Shown one piece after another: positions 45,110 to 57,864 of a stretch of 64,000 nucleotides of DNA (position 1 is the first letter of the stretch; each line of letters starts with the position of its first letter). The notes beneath the pieces are model-generated. The model saw only the letters and a program-made list of their open reading frames with translations. It made no database searches and was not told the origin of the DNA. The stretch is from the NCBI GenBank assembly GCA_036674765.1, contig JARVKI010000034.1:310001-374000 (forward strand), read 5' to 3'. The position numbers were made by a program, and so were the translations under genes. The DNA is from Seiridium cupressi (taxonomy: Eukaryota > Ascomycota > Sordariomycetes > Amphisphaeriales > Sporocadaceae).

Positions 45110-48100
45110 GCTACGGGACCTATCTGCAAGCCACCTGCCCCTGGAGTTTTGCGCCCAATAAACCACCAGAAAAATTCCTATACGAAGTCACTAATCGTAA
45201 TACCACCTCCGAAACCCCTCGACTTCGCGAAAATATTTGTTACATATATATTGCTTTCTTGTTTCAATGCTATACGTCCAGATAGACGTCTTCTAATGTC
45301 ATCAGCATCAGTGTGGCGTTGGAGGCTGGTATATATAAAACCGAACCAAAGGTGGGTTTGGTTCCGGATGATGGTTGCATTATATTCATTTGATGCGCGC
45401 ACGATACCAAAGAGGTCGGATCATGCTTCAAAAAGACTTTCTTAATGTTTTCGCGCCACGGCGACACAGGATCTGCAAACCAGGGTTGAGGTTGGTACAG
45501 GTCTGGTAGAAGGGCGGCATAGGAAGGGGAAGGCTGCCTTCGCTTTTTCGCTTTCCTGCGTTTTCTGGTTTTCACGGTCTGTTCTGTGTCTGTTACGAGC
45601 TTGGTTTCACATTGTCGGGGCTGCCTGTCGCTGGAAATGCGTCAAGACACCCTTGATGACGGTACGAACTGCGTAATGAGAGATGAAGGAAGGGCAAAGA
45701 GACGGAGTGTATTTATGGCATTAGAACTACACGGTGGCAGTCACCAACATCACAAATGACAAGCGAACAGCATTGGAAAACAAAATGCTGGTCAAGGCAG
45801 CCACCCCATGGTAATGTTTCAAGTGTGCCTGTTCTGAGATCCGACAGAAATCAACATCACTGTTGAGTCTTATGAACTCATGATAGAAGCAGAGAATCAA
45901 TATTAAAGTCGGCATTTCAAATTTCAATGGACAAGCCCGTGTGATCACATAGATCGATCCAAGATTGAATGTAAATTGACGTTATAGTGTAAGATGCGAC
46001 AATGTGGCATCGTTGCGCTCTCCCAAGCAAGTGCCACATAATACGAATCCACTCTTCATCAGTGAAGTTTAATTACCTGGCGTGTGACGCAGCCACAACG
46101 GATTTTCTTTTCCTTCTCGTGGGACGTTGCTCAGTCTCGACACGAACGAACAAACAATCGTTACACTCGACATCAAAATGCGAAGTCCTTCTATTTGATG
46201 GATTCCCCCAACTCCAAGCTGAAAGACCTCTTGGGGTTCTCCGCCTCTCATCTCACTTTCGTCCATCCTTCTTGTCTTACCTCGTACATTCAGAGGAGAA
46301 CCCCAAAAATGAAACAAGGAATTGTTTTCAATTCTGGGCTTGTGCTTGCGTAACCCCATTTTCTGTTTCTCGGGCCTCGGCTGGTCGAAGCTGTTCTGGG
46401 CTCGTCCTTCTCCGGCAGGTCGCAGCAACTTGATCCATAGTGCAATGAATTGTTCGGTAAGGCAAAGCCACAGTGGCCGGAACACTGGGAATAGTTCAGG
46501 GCTCAGCGAGTCCGACCGGGGTTTGATGACGGTTTCGGTGTATGGTGAACTGAGATAGACAAACAAGGAAGGATATTGGGAAGTCTGGACTCCAGACCGG
46601 AGTATTTGACTGGGGTGCAGTCATCGCCTTAACAGCGAACTTTGATGCCCGCCGCCAATCCACTGAGGTCTGGGCAGCGAGTCCAGCTATTGTACTACAG
46701 CCCGTTGTCCAGAGTTACTTGTCCAACTTATAAGTCTTTTTGTTCAGGGTACAGCAAATCGACCCAGTGATCTCTAGGGTATAGACAACTTGGCTAAAAT
46801 CAGGCTATTCGTCTAGTTGTGGGGTGTAGTCTGATATTATAGACTTTGGTGGACTGTTCGTTCAACTTGACTGTGGACAATCCGAGTCTTTATGGTCAAC
46901 TGAAAACATGGCTGCTATTTACATGCCAGTCATACGCGACGTCTCAACACCAGAATGAAAAAAAATTAAATTTTTTTATTTTTCTTTTTTCTAAATAATA
47001 ATCCTTAATCAGCCAATGAGTTATAGATACTACGCGGGTACAAAAATAAAAAGTAAAAACAATTTGTTCTCTGTTTCAAGTATTCTATCCAGCGCACCGA
47101 AATAGACCACAAACATAATCCTCAATCGCCGTATAAATAACCCTTACGGAAAAAAAATAATGCAAAAATAAAAATAAAACTTCTTGTCAAATCTTCTCAA
47201 TTTCTGGGTTTCGGAATTTCCTTCTGGGATGCCTGGCCTTCGGCAGCACATGACCAGAACAAGTGTAAAACATATATGGCATTCAGATTCATCTCGGCGT
47301 AAGGTCTAGAGATTCCAAGATAGATAGATTCCTCAATATGTCCTCAGCATTACATAGGTAAACATACTATACGTCACCTACACAATAATACCATCCTCGC
47401 CATACAATAAATCATCCACCGAGAACCATGGAAATATAGGTAGACTAGAGATAGTCAAGAGAGGCATCACGACCGAGCACACCCTGATCGACTACCCTAC
47501 AAACCCCATCGGATGCTGCTCCGCGTCCAATTGGCAAGTGCTTGTCCGGAACCTTTTCCTCGGTGGTCGGCCACCGGTCCCGAGTGTTGTCCTCATTCGT
47601 CCTACTAAGCATCTATCTCTTTCTCGGAAACCTTCCGCGATAGATCCTGTTGCGCTGTTGTTCGTAGTATGGGGATCTTCATTGCATTTGATGGAAGCTT
47701 TGGTCGTGTTGAGGATTACCTCTCCTCTAGCCGATAGTTCTCACGCTCGGTTACGTATAATTATTTCTACGATAGGTGTGACTATCAGTTAATGATCGGG
47801 CAAGGATATGTGTCCTTTACAGCTTGTTGAGCGTCTGTCGACATATCTTGGTTAGGCCTGTACTACGAATGTAAGAAGTATGCGTCTTTAGAAGTGCCTG
47901 CCCGCCAGAGTAGATCACTCGTGGCGGGATCTTGACAAAGCAAGATGGTAGAGGCTTGAATAACAGAAAGGACTCAACATTAGGTATGATGACATTGCGT
48001 TATTAGATATTATTCATATTGTATCTGTTTGATTTCCGATGCTTCCCATCTTGAGACTTGATGTACTGGTCAAGCGAGTGAGCATGGAGCCGAGCTGGAT

Positions 48101-48503
48101 TTTCATTCTCGACTCTGGTTTTATATGACCACGGTGAACGTATCCAACTTGTCAAATTGACCACGGGCTCTTTGAGAGGACGGCCCATTGGCCAGCTTCA
48201 CAATCAGTATACACAAAGCGCTGGGATATGAGCGAGTGACGTCCATTTCCGGAACGCGGTCCATGAAATGGATGATTTCGATGAGTTTGGGATTTCAACC
48301 ACCCCAAATGATTCTCGCACGTTGCATTGATCGAGGCAATCATATGCGTGCAAGAAGCCTCATCCTGTTCAGACTCCCCACCAATGCCAGACATGCTCCG
48401 GATCGGTTTTGTATGGCTTCCATTTCCACCTGGACGTTATACAAGCGAGCGACGTAAGAGGAGATCAAAGGTCGTATTTCAGACATTTCAAATGGCAAAC
48501 CTT
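45110..48503. other. Intergenic between convergent HMT1 and LAG1 genes
   Basis: About 3.4 kb of 3' flank with no supported gene. It contains an AT-rich block (46959-47180). ORFs of 60-165 codons here lack ATG starts or family resemblance. Confidence 0.45.
46959..47180. other. AT-rich block with A/T homopolymers
   Basis: Runs of A7-A8 and T6-T7 alternate through 220 bases that are far richer in A+T than the surroundings. It could be a replication-origin-like element, a scaffold-attachment site or an eroded mobile element; the sequence alone does not decide. Confidence 0.5.
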
Positions 48504-50032
48504 TTACCTAGAGCTTTTCGCGTTACCATTCACCTTGACAGCTCCATTGGTGGCAACGCCGTTAGAGCCTTTCACCCGCAGCGGCGTCTGCTCACTCTTC
48601 TCCGTCAATCGCTTCAGCTCCTCCTTCTTCCTCTCGGTTTCCTCGAGCAACTCAAGCTCGCTATCGTCGGCCTCGGATCGGTCATCCTGGGCGACATTGT
48701 GGAAGACGAATCGGTATGCGATGCGTATGATGAAGAAAAGCCAGAAGAGATTCAGCGCCTGCAGCGCCGATAGCAGACCGCCAGCGATGACCTGACTAAG
48801 GCGGCACTTGTATTGCTGCGTCTCCCAGTTGAGCTCGAAAGGACCGACCGTGGTGAACTCGGTCAGGATAGACCAGAGGATCTTGAGGTTTAGATAGTGG
48901 CGCAGGTAGACCCACGCGCAGACGAAGAAGGCGAAGTAGGGGCCCATGATGGAGCTGTCGACGTAGTTCAGGGATTTGGAAGTCTGAAAACTCTCCACGT
49001 CAGCAACATTGCTCCGTTTCTTGCAGCATGGGTCCAGGATCGAAGGGGGAATTTTTTACTCACAGCCAAGAAGAAGTCACTGATATCGTGTGTAATGTAA
49101 ACCGCGAGACCCATATAGGTGAAATGGAATCTATAGCTCAGCGCGATGAGGGTGAGGCTGACAATATGATGGCCAACCAGTTCTTTGAAGTCCTTGCGCC
49201 GCTCTTCCAAACCAAGAAGCAGCACGATGGCTTGCTGTGCCCAGTAGGCACCTTGAAACAAGTAGTAGAATTTGAAGTAGGCCTCGAGCGTCTTGTGCGG
49301 GAAGTCTTCATACATGCCTCGAGTATTGAAAAACCAGACGGGCGTGCGGCTCATGACATAGACACCGGCGGGGCCCAGAACGGCGAAATAGATGGCTGTG
49401 TACATCTGCTCCATGAAACGAGCCTGTTTGCCACGAGTCCTGAGGCCCGAGTAAATGGCCAAAGGTCGCAGCAGCTCCTGCATGATGAACTCACGCGTGA
49501 ACGACAGCACTACAATGTAGAAGCCGACGAAGGCGATATCCCAGAGACCCTTGCCATACTGGTGCGGTGTATCGGGAGCAGCGCCGCCCTCGAGCGGAAG
49601 CTGGTAGGAGAGGAAGATGAAGTGATGAATCGGGTTCGTCTCGGTCGGGTTGACGGCAAAGAGGGCACCAAAGACCAGGAGCAGCACCAAAGGCAGGGTC
49701 CAGGTGTGCTTGACCGAGTAGCGCAAGATGCGGCGCACGACGGAGCGCGCCTTCCTGCGCTTGGAGTGCTTCTTGACCCCGGCGTCCTTCTCCGAGAGGT
49801 GGCGTACGTCGCCGTTGATGGAGGCCGAAGAGTGCGAGGAGGACGGGGGAGAGGGGTCGTGGATGCTCGCGAGGCCGGTTCCTAGACTTGGGGCGCCTGT
49901 GTCGCCGGCGCGGATGTCCTGGCCCAGGGCGCTCGACTTTCTGCGTCGACGCACTGGGTTGCTGTCGGTAGCCGTGGAGAACTGGCCGGCCGCGGTGTTG
50001 AGTGCGGGAAAGGGTTCCGAGTCGCCTGCCAT
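48504..50032 (-). CDS. LAG1: Ceramide synthase (sphingosine N-acyltransferase), Lag1/Lac1 family
   Basis: Exons 50032-49064 and 48983-48504 (intron 49063-48984, GTGAGT...TTTCAG) encode 482 residues. A polar N-terminus with basic clusters (VRRRRKSS, KKHSKRRKAR) precedes the first TM (about 110-127). The TLC domain follows, with the Lag motif at about 284-326: ELVGHHIVSLTLIALSYRFH and THDISDFFLAVS, the two adjacent His (288-289) and the Asp pair being the catalytic residues. Six or more TM segments are visible. The enzyme joins acyl-CoA to a sphingoid base in the ER membrane to form ceramide. The C-terminus is acidic, then Lys/Glu-rich. Fungi often carry two paralogues with different acyl-chain choice; which one this is cannot be told here. 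Confidence 0.93.
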
Positions 50033-51554
50033 TTTGGAGTTTGCTTTTGGGATCGGAGATGGTCTCAGCAGAAGACAAAACGGTGTCGCTCGTTAAACTT
50101 TGGGCGGTCCAGGTTGGTCCAGGTTGCCGTCGAGCCACCAGATGTATGCAGCAGGTGCAAGGCGCGAAGGATCAGGGGGGCGCAGCCAAGTCGTTCTCTT
50201 GTCAGAATGGTATCGTCCCTTCGGAAGAGAAGATTGCCTAGATGCTAAAGGAGTGAAGTCATCCAAGGATTTTCACCAGAGAGACGCGAGACCGACGGTG
50301 GTGAGGTTGCAGAATGTATGTAGCGTGTGTAAATAGGGATATTTTTGTCAGACTTATTTCGGTCCCCATGCGAAAAGCATTTAGCGGGACTGGACCCTGC
50401 TTTTTCACCTCTGCTGCTGCCGGAGCGGACGGGCCCCTTGTGCTCGAAATTTACGCGGTCCGCGGATAGCCAGTCGCCAATGCTAATGTAATGAAAAGAA
50501 TCCAATTTCCTTGCTGATCAATTTGCTCCACGGCCACCATCCATCTATTCCAGAGGGAAACTCGTGAGGTATATCTCCCGGTCGTACCGCGCAAACCGTC
50601 TGATGTCAGATTCCATCGCCCATCTTTGCTCATGGTGACGCCATGCTGCACCGCATTGGCATCGGTATTGGACTGGAATTGCCAGCCGCAACGCCCTGGG
50701 GCCGAGGTGACTGCAGTGTAACGCATACCCTCGCAAAACGTCGCATGTGGATCCAGACCCATGGAGACCGCGGGCCCCATTGCAGTATTTAGTCATGCTT
50801 GGAAAATAGGGGTTCAATCTAACTATCGTCAAGACCAATTCGAGACGATGCAATGAGCACATGAGTCAAAGAGAAAGAACAAAACCGAAAGGAAGTACAA
50901 CTTTACTTCAAGCTTGAATACCTATACCTACTTCAGATGTGATCCACCCTCCTTGAGTGGCTATAATCACACCAAGCACAGTTTTGGCAAGACAACCATG
51001 CAATATAACACATTCTTGGACGCGGTCCATCCAGACGCGTCACCAATACATCTCCATCGACTACAAACAGGAGCGAGTGGTTTGAACTTTTACTTTATTG
51101 ATTCATCTGCTCATAGCAGGTCGTCGCTCATAAGTGAGAAGCAGGAACAACTTTGTCCAAAACAGCCACATAAGTGTGTGGCCATTGGCATAGCAATCCC
51201 GAACCAGAATGGAAATTCCGTCGCTCATCGCTCCTAACATTGCTCAAAGCTCCTGCTCGTGACCATATTGCCGCCAACGTATCTCTGTTTAGCACCGCTC
51301 TCCCATAATATCGTGATATGTACACGTGTCAGCCACCCTGGGCCTTGATATGACGGTGTAGTATGTGATCACACGATCGTGATAGGAAACTCCCCCATGT
51401 ATAATATACAATCCATTTTCCGTAATGCCTGCTTCTAAATTTGATGCAATATCCCGAATACAAGCCATTGTGACCGCTTGAGAACCATGATACCAAAGCG
51501 CCGCGCTAAAGAACAATTCTGAAAGGACAACTCAACTACCCGCCGGCCTGGGAT
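50033..51554. other. Intergenic between LAG1 start and palH stop
   Basis: Both neighbours are on the - strand, so this 1.5 kb holds the LAG1 promoter and leader at its left end and the palH 3' flank at its right. No further gene is seen. Confidence 0.45.
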
Positions 51555-53864
51555 TTATGGCTGCGAGGGACGATCTTGGAAGACGTCGTCCACTGCCCGC
51601 CTTGGAGCCGATGGAGACAAAGGGGAAACGGGTGGCGCGTTCCCCACGTTTTCTCCGGGCCGTGTTCGAGGTGAGACCGGTGAGACAGGGGAGCCAAGAC
51701 TATCTTGCCTCCACGTTCTCAGTTGGAAGGTATCCGTCCTGGACGTGGGGCTAAGCATTGGCCTCGATGAATTTGAACCGTTGCTGTTGCTACGGATGTT
51801 CAACGGTGAAAGCACTGTTGTTGCGGCCGGATTATTGGCGTTCCTCCGGCCCGTTATCGTCGGCTCGATATTAACACCAAGTTGCTGAGAGCTAGCAGCA
51901 GCTTCGCGCTCCTCTTCTTCCAAAACTTGTGCAAGTGCTGCACCTCGTCGAGGCGGTGGAGGGATCACAACTACTTCCAGGCTCTCTGTGTCGGGAGTTG
52001 GCCGCATCTTCTCTCGAATCCTTTCGGCCTGAGTGGCTGCGAAATCTTCAAACCGGTCTCTGATATCCCACCAACCTCGGCTCTCGTACTCGCGTCGAGG
52101 GGGTTGGGGCTTCTGCGTGTGAGGCGCCACTTCAGCGGGCGGGGCATTCGCGCAATTCTTCATCCCGAGACGGGATCGCAAGCCCTGCGGCTTCGGTCCT
52201 GGTCCTGTTGGAGCAGTGGGTTCTACCGAAACCTCATTCGACTCAGCAGTACCAGTGGGACTGCTGCGCACATCCGATGAAACCCTGCTGTTGCTCCTAG
52301 AAATTGGGCGTTCATCCGTTGTCCTGGAGGTGGATTCCGTCAATGGCTGATAACGCACGGCATAAACCGTGCTGTCGGCACTTGCTGTGTCTGTCCTGCT
52401 AGGAGGGGTAACCGCCGGCGGCGGACGCGATATCCATAGCGGTGGTTGTAGGAAGCGGTTTGCGGGTCTTCCTGTAGCTGGGACAGTCTCGTTGGTTTGC
52501 AGCTCCTTGTCATCCCCATTGCTGTTGGACCTCGACATGTAACGGCTAGCAATTGAAGACATTGCTGGCCACATATTACTACGCCCTGTAGACGAGGTTC
52601 TTACACTCTTCGCGTGTCCACTTTCACCACCATCTTCGTCGTCGCCCGTTTTCTTCGTCCTTCGCCTCCTGGGCCATGTGAACTCCGTGCCAGGTCCATC
52701 CATCATCTCGTCTCCATCGAAGACTTCCCGTCCAAGTATTCCATCCTTCTTCTCTTCTCTTTCCAGGGCTTCGATACGCTCAACCCACTCCCAGACGATG
52801 ACGCTTGCTGCTGCTGCTCCAACCCATCGTACATAGTCACCCCAGCCCGTGAAGTCCGGCTTGGAAATATCCAGGATGAAGAAGACGACCGGCACAAGAA
52901 TAGATACTATGGAAAGCATGGCGACCAGGCTGATGTTCCTCATCAATGGATGGTAATATGCATACCGCTTCTTCATGAAACTGTAGTAGATGACCCACGC
53001 GGCATAGAGAAGTCCCAAAGAAAGTTGGAACAGGTAGCTCAGGGCCGGTACCGCGTCAGTGAAGTTGCTGGGCCTGACATTGCCTGGCCCATCGTAAAGG
53101 AAGCTATTAAGAGCACCGAACACAACGTCCAAAGTGATGAGAGAAAAGGCGGTCCACTTGATAATCACCTTTTCGCGCTGACGTGGGAATAGGCGGATGA
53201 GAGTCTGAGCCTGCGCGAGCCACAAGAATGTGTCGGAGATGAGTCGGATGACCTTCAGTTGTGTTCCGTCCAGCACTTCATTCTGGAGTACCGAGGCGTT
53301 CTGGATTCCTGTGGCATATTGGTCCTCTGCCACTCGAAAGGTGTCGGCCGTAGCGATAGTCAGAGATATGGCGACCGTCAAAGCTGCGACCTTCTGAAGC
53401 CATGGCCGTCCACCAATGCTCGTCCCACTAGATGGCCCATTGGTAAATCCCCGTCTTCCTAGCACAACCACGCCACCATCCAGGGAAGACCTTGGCGCGA
53501 TGAAGAGCATGATGACCAGAGTGTAAGAAATGATTGTTGTCGCAGCAAGCGCATAGCATTGCGGAAATGTCGATGCGTAGAATGGATCGCGAAAATCGGA
53601 AAATTGGGGATCAGAGGTCCCCGTCGTTGTTGAAGTCGTCTCGTCGATACTGACCGCATTATTTCCAATGATGGCCGGTTTCAACGTGACAGAGTCAGTA
53701 GTACAAGCAGGTTGGAAGACCGCATCGGCAGCCAGCGTGATGGTTTCTCCATTGCCCAGGGTCAAGACACCATTTGCGGGAAGCTCAAAGGACGAGCAAC
53801 CAGCCAAGGGGTCTGACCTTGGTACGTTGACCGCGGTCGCGCTCCATAAGTGCCGTGCCTCCAT
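51555..53864 (-). CDS. palH: PalH/Rim21 ambient-pH sensor
   Basis: A single exon of 769 residues. Seven TM segments are visible: about 105-125 (YALAATTIISYTLVIMLFIA), 157-175, 205-225, 237-255, 270-293 (LSLGLLYAAWVIYYSF), 310-330 and 345-362 (GAAAASVIVWEWVERI). The N-terminus outside the membrane is Cys/Thr-containing (GCSSFELPANG, FQPACTTDS). Directly after TM7 comes the family hallmark ALEREEKKDGILGREVFDGDEM. The long cytosolic tail is disordered, Ser/Pro/Arg-rich. PalH senses alkaline pH at the plasma membrane with PalI and, through arrestin-like PalF and ESCRT, leads to proteolysis of the PacC transcription factor. Length and topology are normal for the family. Confidence 0.94.
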   Translation of the reverse strand: MEARHLWSATAVNVPRSDPLAGCSSFELPANGVLTLGNGETITLAADAVFQPACTTDSVTLKPAIIGNNAVSIDETTSTTTGTSDPQFSDFRDPFYASTFPQCYALAATTIISYTLVIMLFIAPRSSLDGGVVVLGRRGFTNGPSSGTSIGGRPWLQKVAALTVAISLTIATADTFRVAEDQYATGIQNASVLQNEVLDGTQLKVIRLISDTFLWLAQAQTLIRLFPRQREKVIIKWTAFSLITLDVVFGALNSFLYDGPGNVRPSNFTDAVPALSYLFQLSLGLLYAAWVIYYSFMKKRYAYYHPLMRNISLVAMLSIVSILVPVVFFILDISKPDFTGWGDYVRWVGAAAASVIVWEWVERIEALEREEKKDGILGREVFDGDEMMDGPGTEFTWPRRRRTKKTGDDEDGGESGHAKSVRTSSTGRSNMWPAMSSIASRYMSRSNSNGDDKELQTNETVPATGRPANRFLQPPLWISRPPPAVTPPSRTDTASADSTVYAVRYQPLTESTSRTTDERPISRSNSRVSSDVRSSPTGTAESNEVSVEPTAPTGPGPKPQGLRSRLGMKNCANAPPAEVAPHTQKPQPPRREYESRGWWDIRDRFEDFAATQAERIREKMRPTPDTESLEVVVIPPPPRRGAALAQVLEEEEREAAASSQQLGVNIEPTITGRRNANNPAATTVLSPLNIRSNSNGSNSSRPMLSPTSRTDTFQLRTWRQDSLGSPVSPVSPRTRPGENVGNAPPVSPLSPSAPRRAVDDVFQDRPSQP

Positions 53865-54286
53865 TTTGACTGTAGGGAGCGGCCAGCCGCTGGGCGACGA
53901 CGGGAATGCGGTGGCTACACTAGCTTGAGGCGTTCGCCATGAGACGTCGGGGCCCTTCGAGGGCGATATGCCGCAGGTGGTCGTCGATTATAGACAAATG
54001 ATCGAGTGTCGTCGAGTAGGGGTTCGGGGGCCGATCGAGTATCACGCGCTATTTCCCAGCCCTCACAAAAGCCCGTGACAGGGCAGTATTCGACATGCAC
54101 AGCGTGCTGGTTACAGTCGGGCTCCCGTTTAGTCCAATCAAATTCCTGTCGTCGCGAATAGTTGTCCAAAGTGCGGTGTTGGCGATCGCTTTACACGGCG
54201 GGGATGAAGTTCAAAGTATGGCGAGTTGGAAAGTCTGGGCGCCGAGAGATTCTTGGGAACAAGGAAAGCAGATATGGGGCACTAGA

Positions 54287-54326
54287 TGGGGGGGATACGC
54301 CTGGAGTGGGGGGGATACGCCTGGAG
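54287..54326 (+). repeat. Exact 20-bp tandem duplication upstream of palH
   Basis: Two identical head-to-tail copies of a G7-led unit (TGGGGGGGATACGCCTGGAG) at 54287-54306 and 54307-54326, about 420-460 bp before the palH start codon. No PacC-type GCCARG site lies inside it. Confidence 0.9.
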
Positions 54327-54800
54327 CCACTGAAAAGCAAGCCCGACGCTGCAGCGGGAGAAAACGGTGCTAAAGCAAGGCCCTGCTAAAGTTGTCGGGT
54401 CCTAACCGTGCACGCCGTGGTGATCTGATGGTGCTTTGGGTGTAGGGAAGCCCGGGGATTGAGTGGCAGTGACCACAAGCGCTAACCCATAAGGGGGGAA
54501 TAGCATCTGACCTTAAGGTTTGGTGGTGTGTAAACCGTGAGCTAGGATGCAGTTGGGTCGGGGTGTCGGGGTGACGCTGGTGGCGCAGATGAAATTGATC
54601 CTTTCTGGGACTCGACTACCACTAGTACTGGATAGCAGAGACCATAGTTCTGCATGGAGGAGACTGGCGCATCTCTGCTTGCGTAGCACGCGCGCGCATT
54701 GAGCCGCGATGCTTCTTCTATGGCGCCGGTCCTGTGTCTGCTTTGACGTCTCGAATTGGTTTTGAAATGCTGGGCTAGGAAATGGTCAAGTGTGTGGAGT

Positions 54801-55448
54801 TCAGCACGCATGGGTACATTGCATCGAGCCAACGTGCATAGACCGTGGCAACACGGTGGTGCTCGGGACGACTCGTGCTGCTTCGACGATTGGGGGCCCT
54901 TGTCGCATAGTGAGTAGCACACGAGCTTCCAGGTGGGCACGGGGATGAATGTGTTTAGTATTATTGATGCCCATTGACTCGCGTCGTGTGGGCCATTCCG
55001 GTGGGCAATAATACAAATGAAGTTCCGTTATGTTACAATCCGTATCTGGCCAGTCTGGCCCGAGACACCTGCCCTCGAATTGATCTGCAGCCTTTGACGA
55101 GCAGTTGTCAATGATAACTTCTGAACGAAGGTCGGATCTGACGGCACGCGGAATTACACTCTTGCAGCCGGATGATGTCTTTCGATTAAGCTTAATGCAG
55201 GTCTTGCGGGAGGCGTTCTGACAGTACACGACCTGCCCATCATGGCAGCCTAGCAAGAATGGCGACTGCAACCCGGAGGAAGACATGTGCGAGACACTGT
55301 GGTGCAAGCCCATTCTCCGCGATACGGGAGCGACATTGGCCAGGAAAGGGTCTCGCTCGCCGTGCAGCAGCGAGGTGGACATGTCTACTAAATTTGGGAG
55401 TTCCCCCCGACCAATCGACGGTGGGTTGCCGTGGAGGGGATAGCACAT
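54801..55448 (-). CDS. Orphan ORF, unrecognised
   Basis: From an ATG at 55448 the frame is open for 215 codons, and it is open 83 codons further upstream without another ATG (to 55697). That is long for non-coding sequence of this composition. The product would be Cys-containing (RCLGPDWPDTDCN, YYCPPEWP) with no signal peptide, TM segment or motif I know. It may be a chance ORF, an exon of a spliced gene or a lineage-specific gene. Confidence 0.2.
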   Translation of the reverse strand: MCYPLHGNPPSIGRGELPNLVDMSTSLLHGERDPFLANVAPVSRRMGLHHSVSHMSSSGLQSPFLLGCHDGQVVYCQNASRKTCIKLNRKTSSGCKSVIPRAVRSDLRSEVIIDNCSSKAADQFEGRCLGPDWPDTDCNITELHLYYCPPEWPTRRESMGINNTKHIHPRAHLEARVLLTMRQGPPIVEAARVVPSTTVLPRSMHVGSMQCTHAC

Positions 55449-57864
55449 GCTAAGAAGGTAAATGATACAACGTGGCCGTTCCCCCGAATGATATCCGAGG
55501 ATTGCAGCCCAGCTGAGGATCCTGATGAGGGCGGCGGAAGGAGCATCCGTGAAAAACAACAATGAATCGAAACAAATGACTTTCGGGGATGAACCGCGAC
55601 CTCTCTCCACAGCTGTTGCGAGCTGAAACCTTCCCAGCTCGAGGTATGCGATAGCCGGGGGCCATAGCTCTCGAGGAACTTGCCGGCGCGCATTCAATAT
55701 CGGAGCCGGGAACCACGAACAGACCGCACTGCAAGAAAGACCTTATTCTTGTCACCCCTGTACCTTGGGATGGGGATTGCGGGAAAGTGCTTGGGAAAGT
55801 CACCCGAGTATGTGGGGTCCCTGAGACCTGCCTCTGGGGACTCTTCCCTGATGGGGCTTCTCAGATGAAAGCAGAGGCCGTCGGTGCAGGCGATAGGTGG
55901 AGAATCAATCCGGTGCACATTGGATCTAGAGCTGGCCGATAAGCTTGCATGCAATATGGATAAAAGGGGGCCCCAACAACAACATGGTGCGATGCTTTGT
56001 GGTAACATCTCGGATTGAGTATCGCGATAGGTGCTCATAAACCAACGCTGTACTGTCATCACCCCGCACCGTTGTCATGCTTGCAGCGCCCGCCTTGGTC
56101 TTGTCGTCTACCGTTGCGCTGTGGACAGTTGTTCATCGCCAAGTGTGCTTATTTTGCACCGCCGCCATGTCGATAGCCATCTTGGCACTTGGCAAAGCTT
56201 GTCCTGCGTGAGGACACTTGGCGTTCCCATGAGAGCTTTTTGCCCATCTCGAGTTTGACGGTGCATCTCGCGATCAGCTATTCAACCTGGGCGAAAGTCT
56301 CAATCCAGAACATCCAGAGCATAGGTAAAGAGCTGTCAGTCAGTCGCGTGTTTCATCGACGTGTCGTCGAGGCGTCGTTAAGTGACTGGCACAAATTGTG
56401 TCCCTTGAGACGTGAAGCCATCGTCGAAAAGGCAGTTAGAAGCCACTGTCGTGCTCCCTGATCCAGATAGTCAGACATGACGGTTGATTGCAACGTCTTG
56501 TCCCATCCCAGCCGAAAATGAGCTAGTCACGGTAGCACCGGATTTGGCTGCTTTGGGGTGTTGAGCTAATTGCTTGTTCCTTCCAGAACACAAGGCCAAG
56601 CTTCTCAAGCACGGTGGCTTGTAGAATTTGACAGCCAAGATGCGAAGAAATGTAACATGATGTGACGCGTCGACAACTGCCGGCGATGTTCCCTGGCGTC
56701 ATCCAGTAAATGCCGTAAAAATGGTCAATGTCTAGATTGAACTGTATAGCGGTGACGAGGTAAGTGCGACCAACTCCTGGAGCACGCTGCAAACTTGTTT
56801 TCTCGTGAGTATGTTAAATGGTCGAGCTATGCACAAGATGTGAATCCGAAGCTTTAGCCAGGTGTGTCATTCTAAAGACGTGGTAAATTAAAGTATGTGA
56901 TACTAATAATTACATCTCTAGGTGGCTGTATTCGCATGGGTGCAGGACGTTTTCGAGCATTGTGTATCCCAGATGCCGAGAGAACACTCGTACAAGCCAT
57001 CGTAAATATAAACATGGCGGACATGCTCTGGGATGGAGTTGGGGGCTCCCATTTTCCGGCAACGAGATTAGTGATTGCCAATAAGTGTGCTGCATTACTC
57101 AACTACAATGTAGTCATAGACGCCAGGCATCGTTGGGGTGGACTAGGAACGAAGCTGAGTACATGTAAACACCCCGTCCTGAGCATCGCAAGTTCCAATC
57201 CTGCTGCTTGCATGTCCCTTCTCAGAGCACTAAATCGTCAGTGATAGAAACAGGAAGGGTGTCGTCACCACAATAGGTTTTGACCTCAAATCTATCAGCT
57301 CAACCCGCGACATAGACTTGGCACTTGTTAGGGAAAATGCGGGACGAATCCAGTCAACGTGCCCTGTGTCATACATCAGAGGCAGCAAGCTTTATGGTAC
57401 GGCTTTGCATGACAGTGGTCAGGACGGTCGGACCAGCTGAGCTCATAACGAGGTAGTGTGTGGTACTGTTGATACGAAATTCCTGATCGACCACAGTGTG
57501 CCTTTGTGGATCTTGTAGGAAATTTGGAGTCGCGTGATTTGGCCGATGGGGAGCCTTCCTGCTAACCATGAATTCCTTATGCTTCTCCTAGGATAATCCT
57601 TCTCAGTCAATCACTTGTCAAAGGAGCCCGCTAATAATATGTAGTCCTTTTAGTTGGTCTATGGCCTCTTTGGGACCCTGAAGGAAACGAGATACTGCGC
57701 ATCGACGGTGGGTAGGTTTGAGGGACCTGAGATATGGGACCCATCGGTAAAGTTGCCCATATAATGCTCTAGATTTCCAGAGAGTGGACACTAATCTTGA
57801 ATTGAATACTATACTATGAAGCAGGCCAATTTCCCTATTCAGGCGGTGGAGTCCCGTACTCCAA

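Noticed and set aside
45270..45575. 101-codon frame in the HMT1 3' flank (-)
   Set aside because: Starts with GTG, overlaps the probable 3' UTR, no motif.
49028..49885. 285-codon frame on the + strand
   Set aside because: Antisense of the ceramide synthase, whose TLC domain and Lag motif are clear on the - strand.
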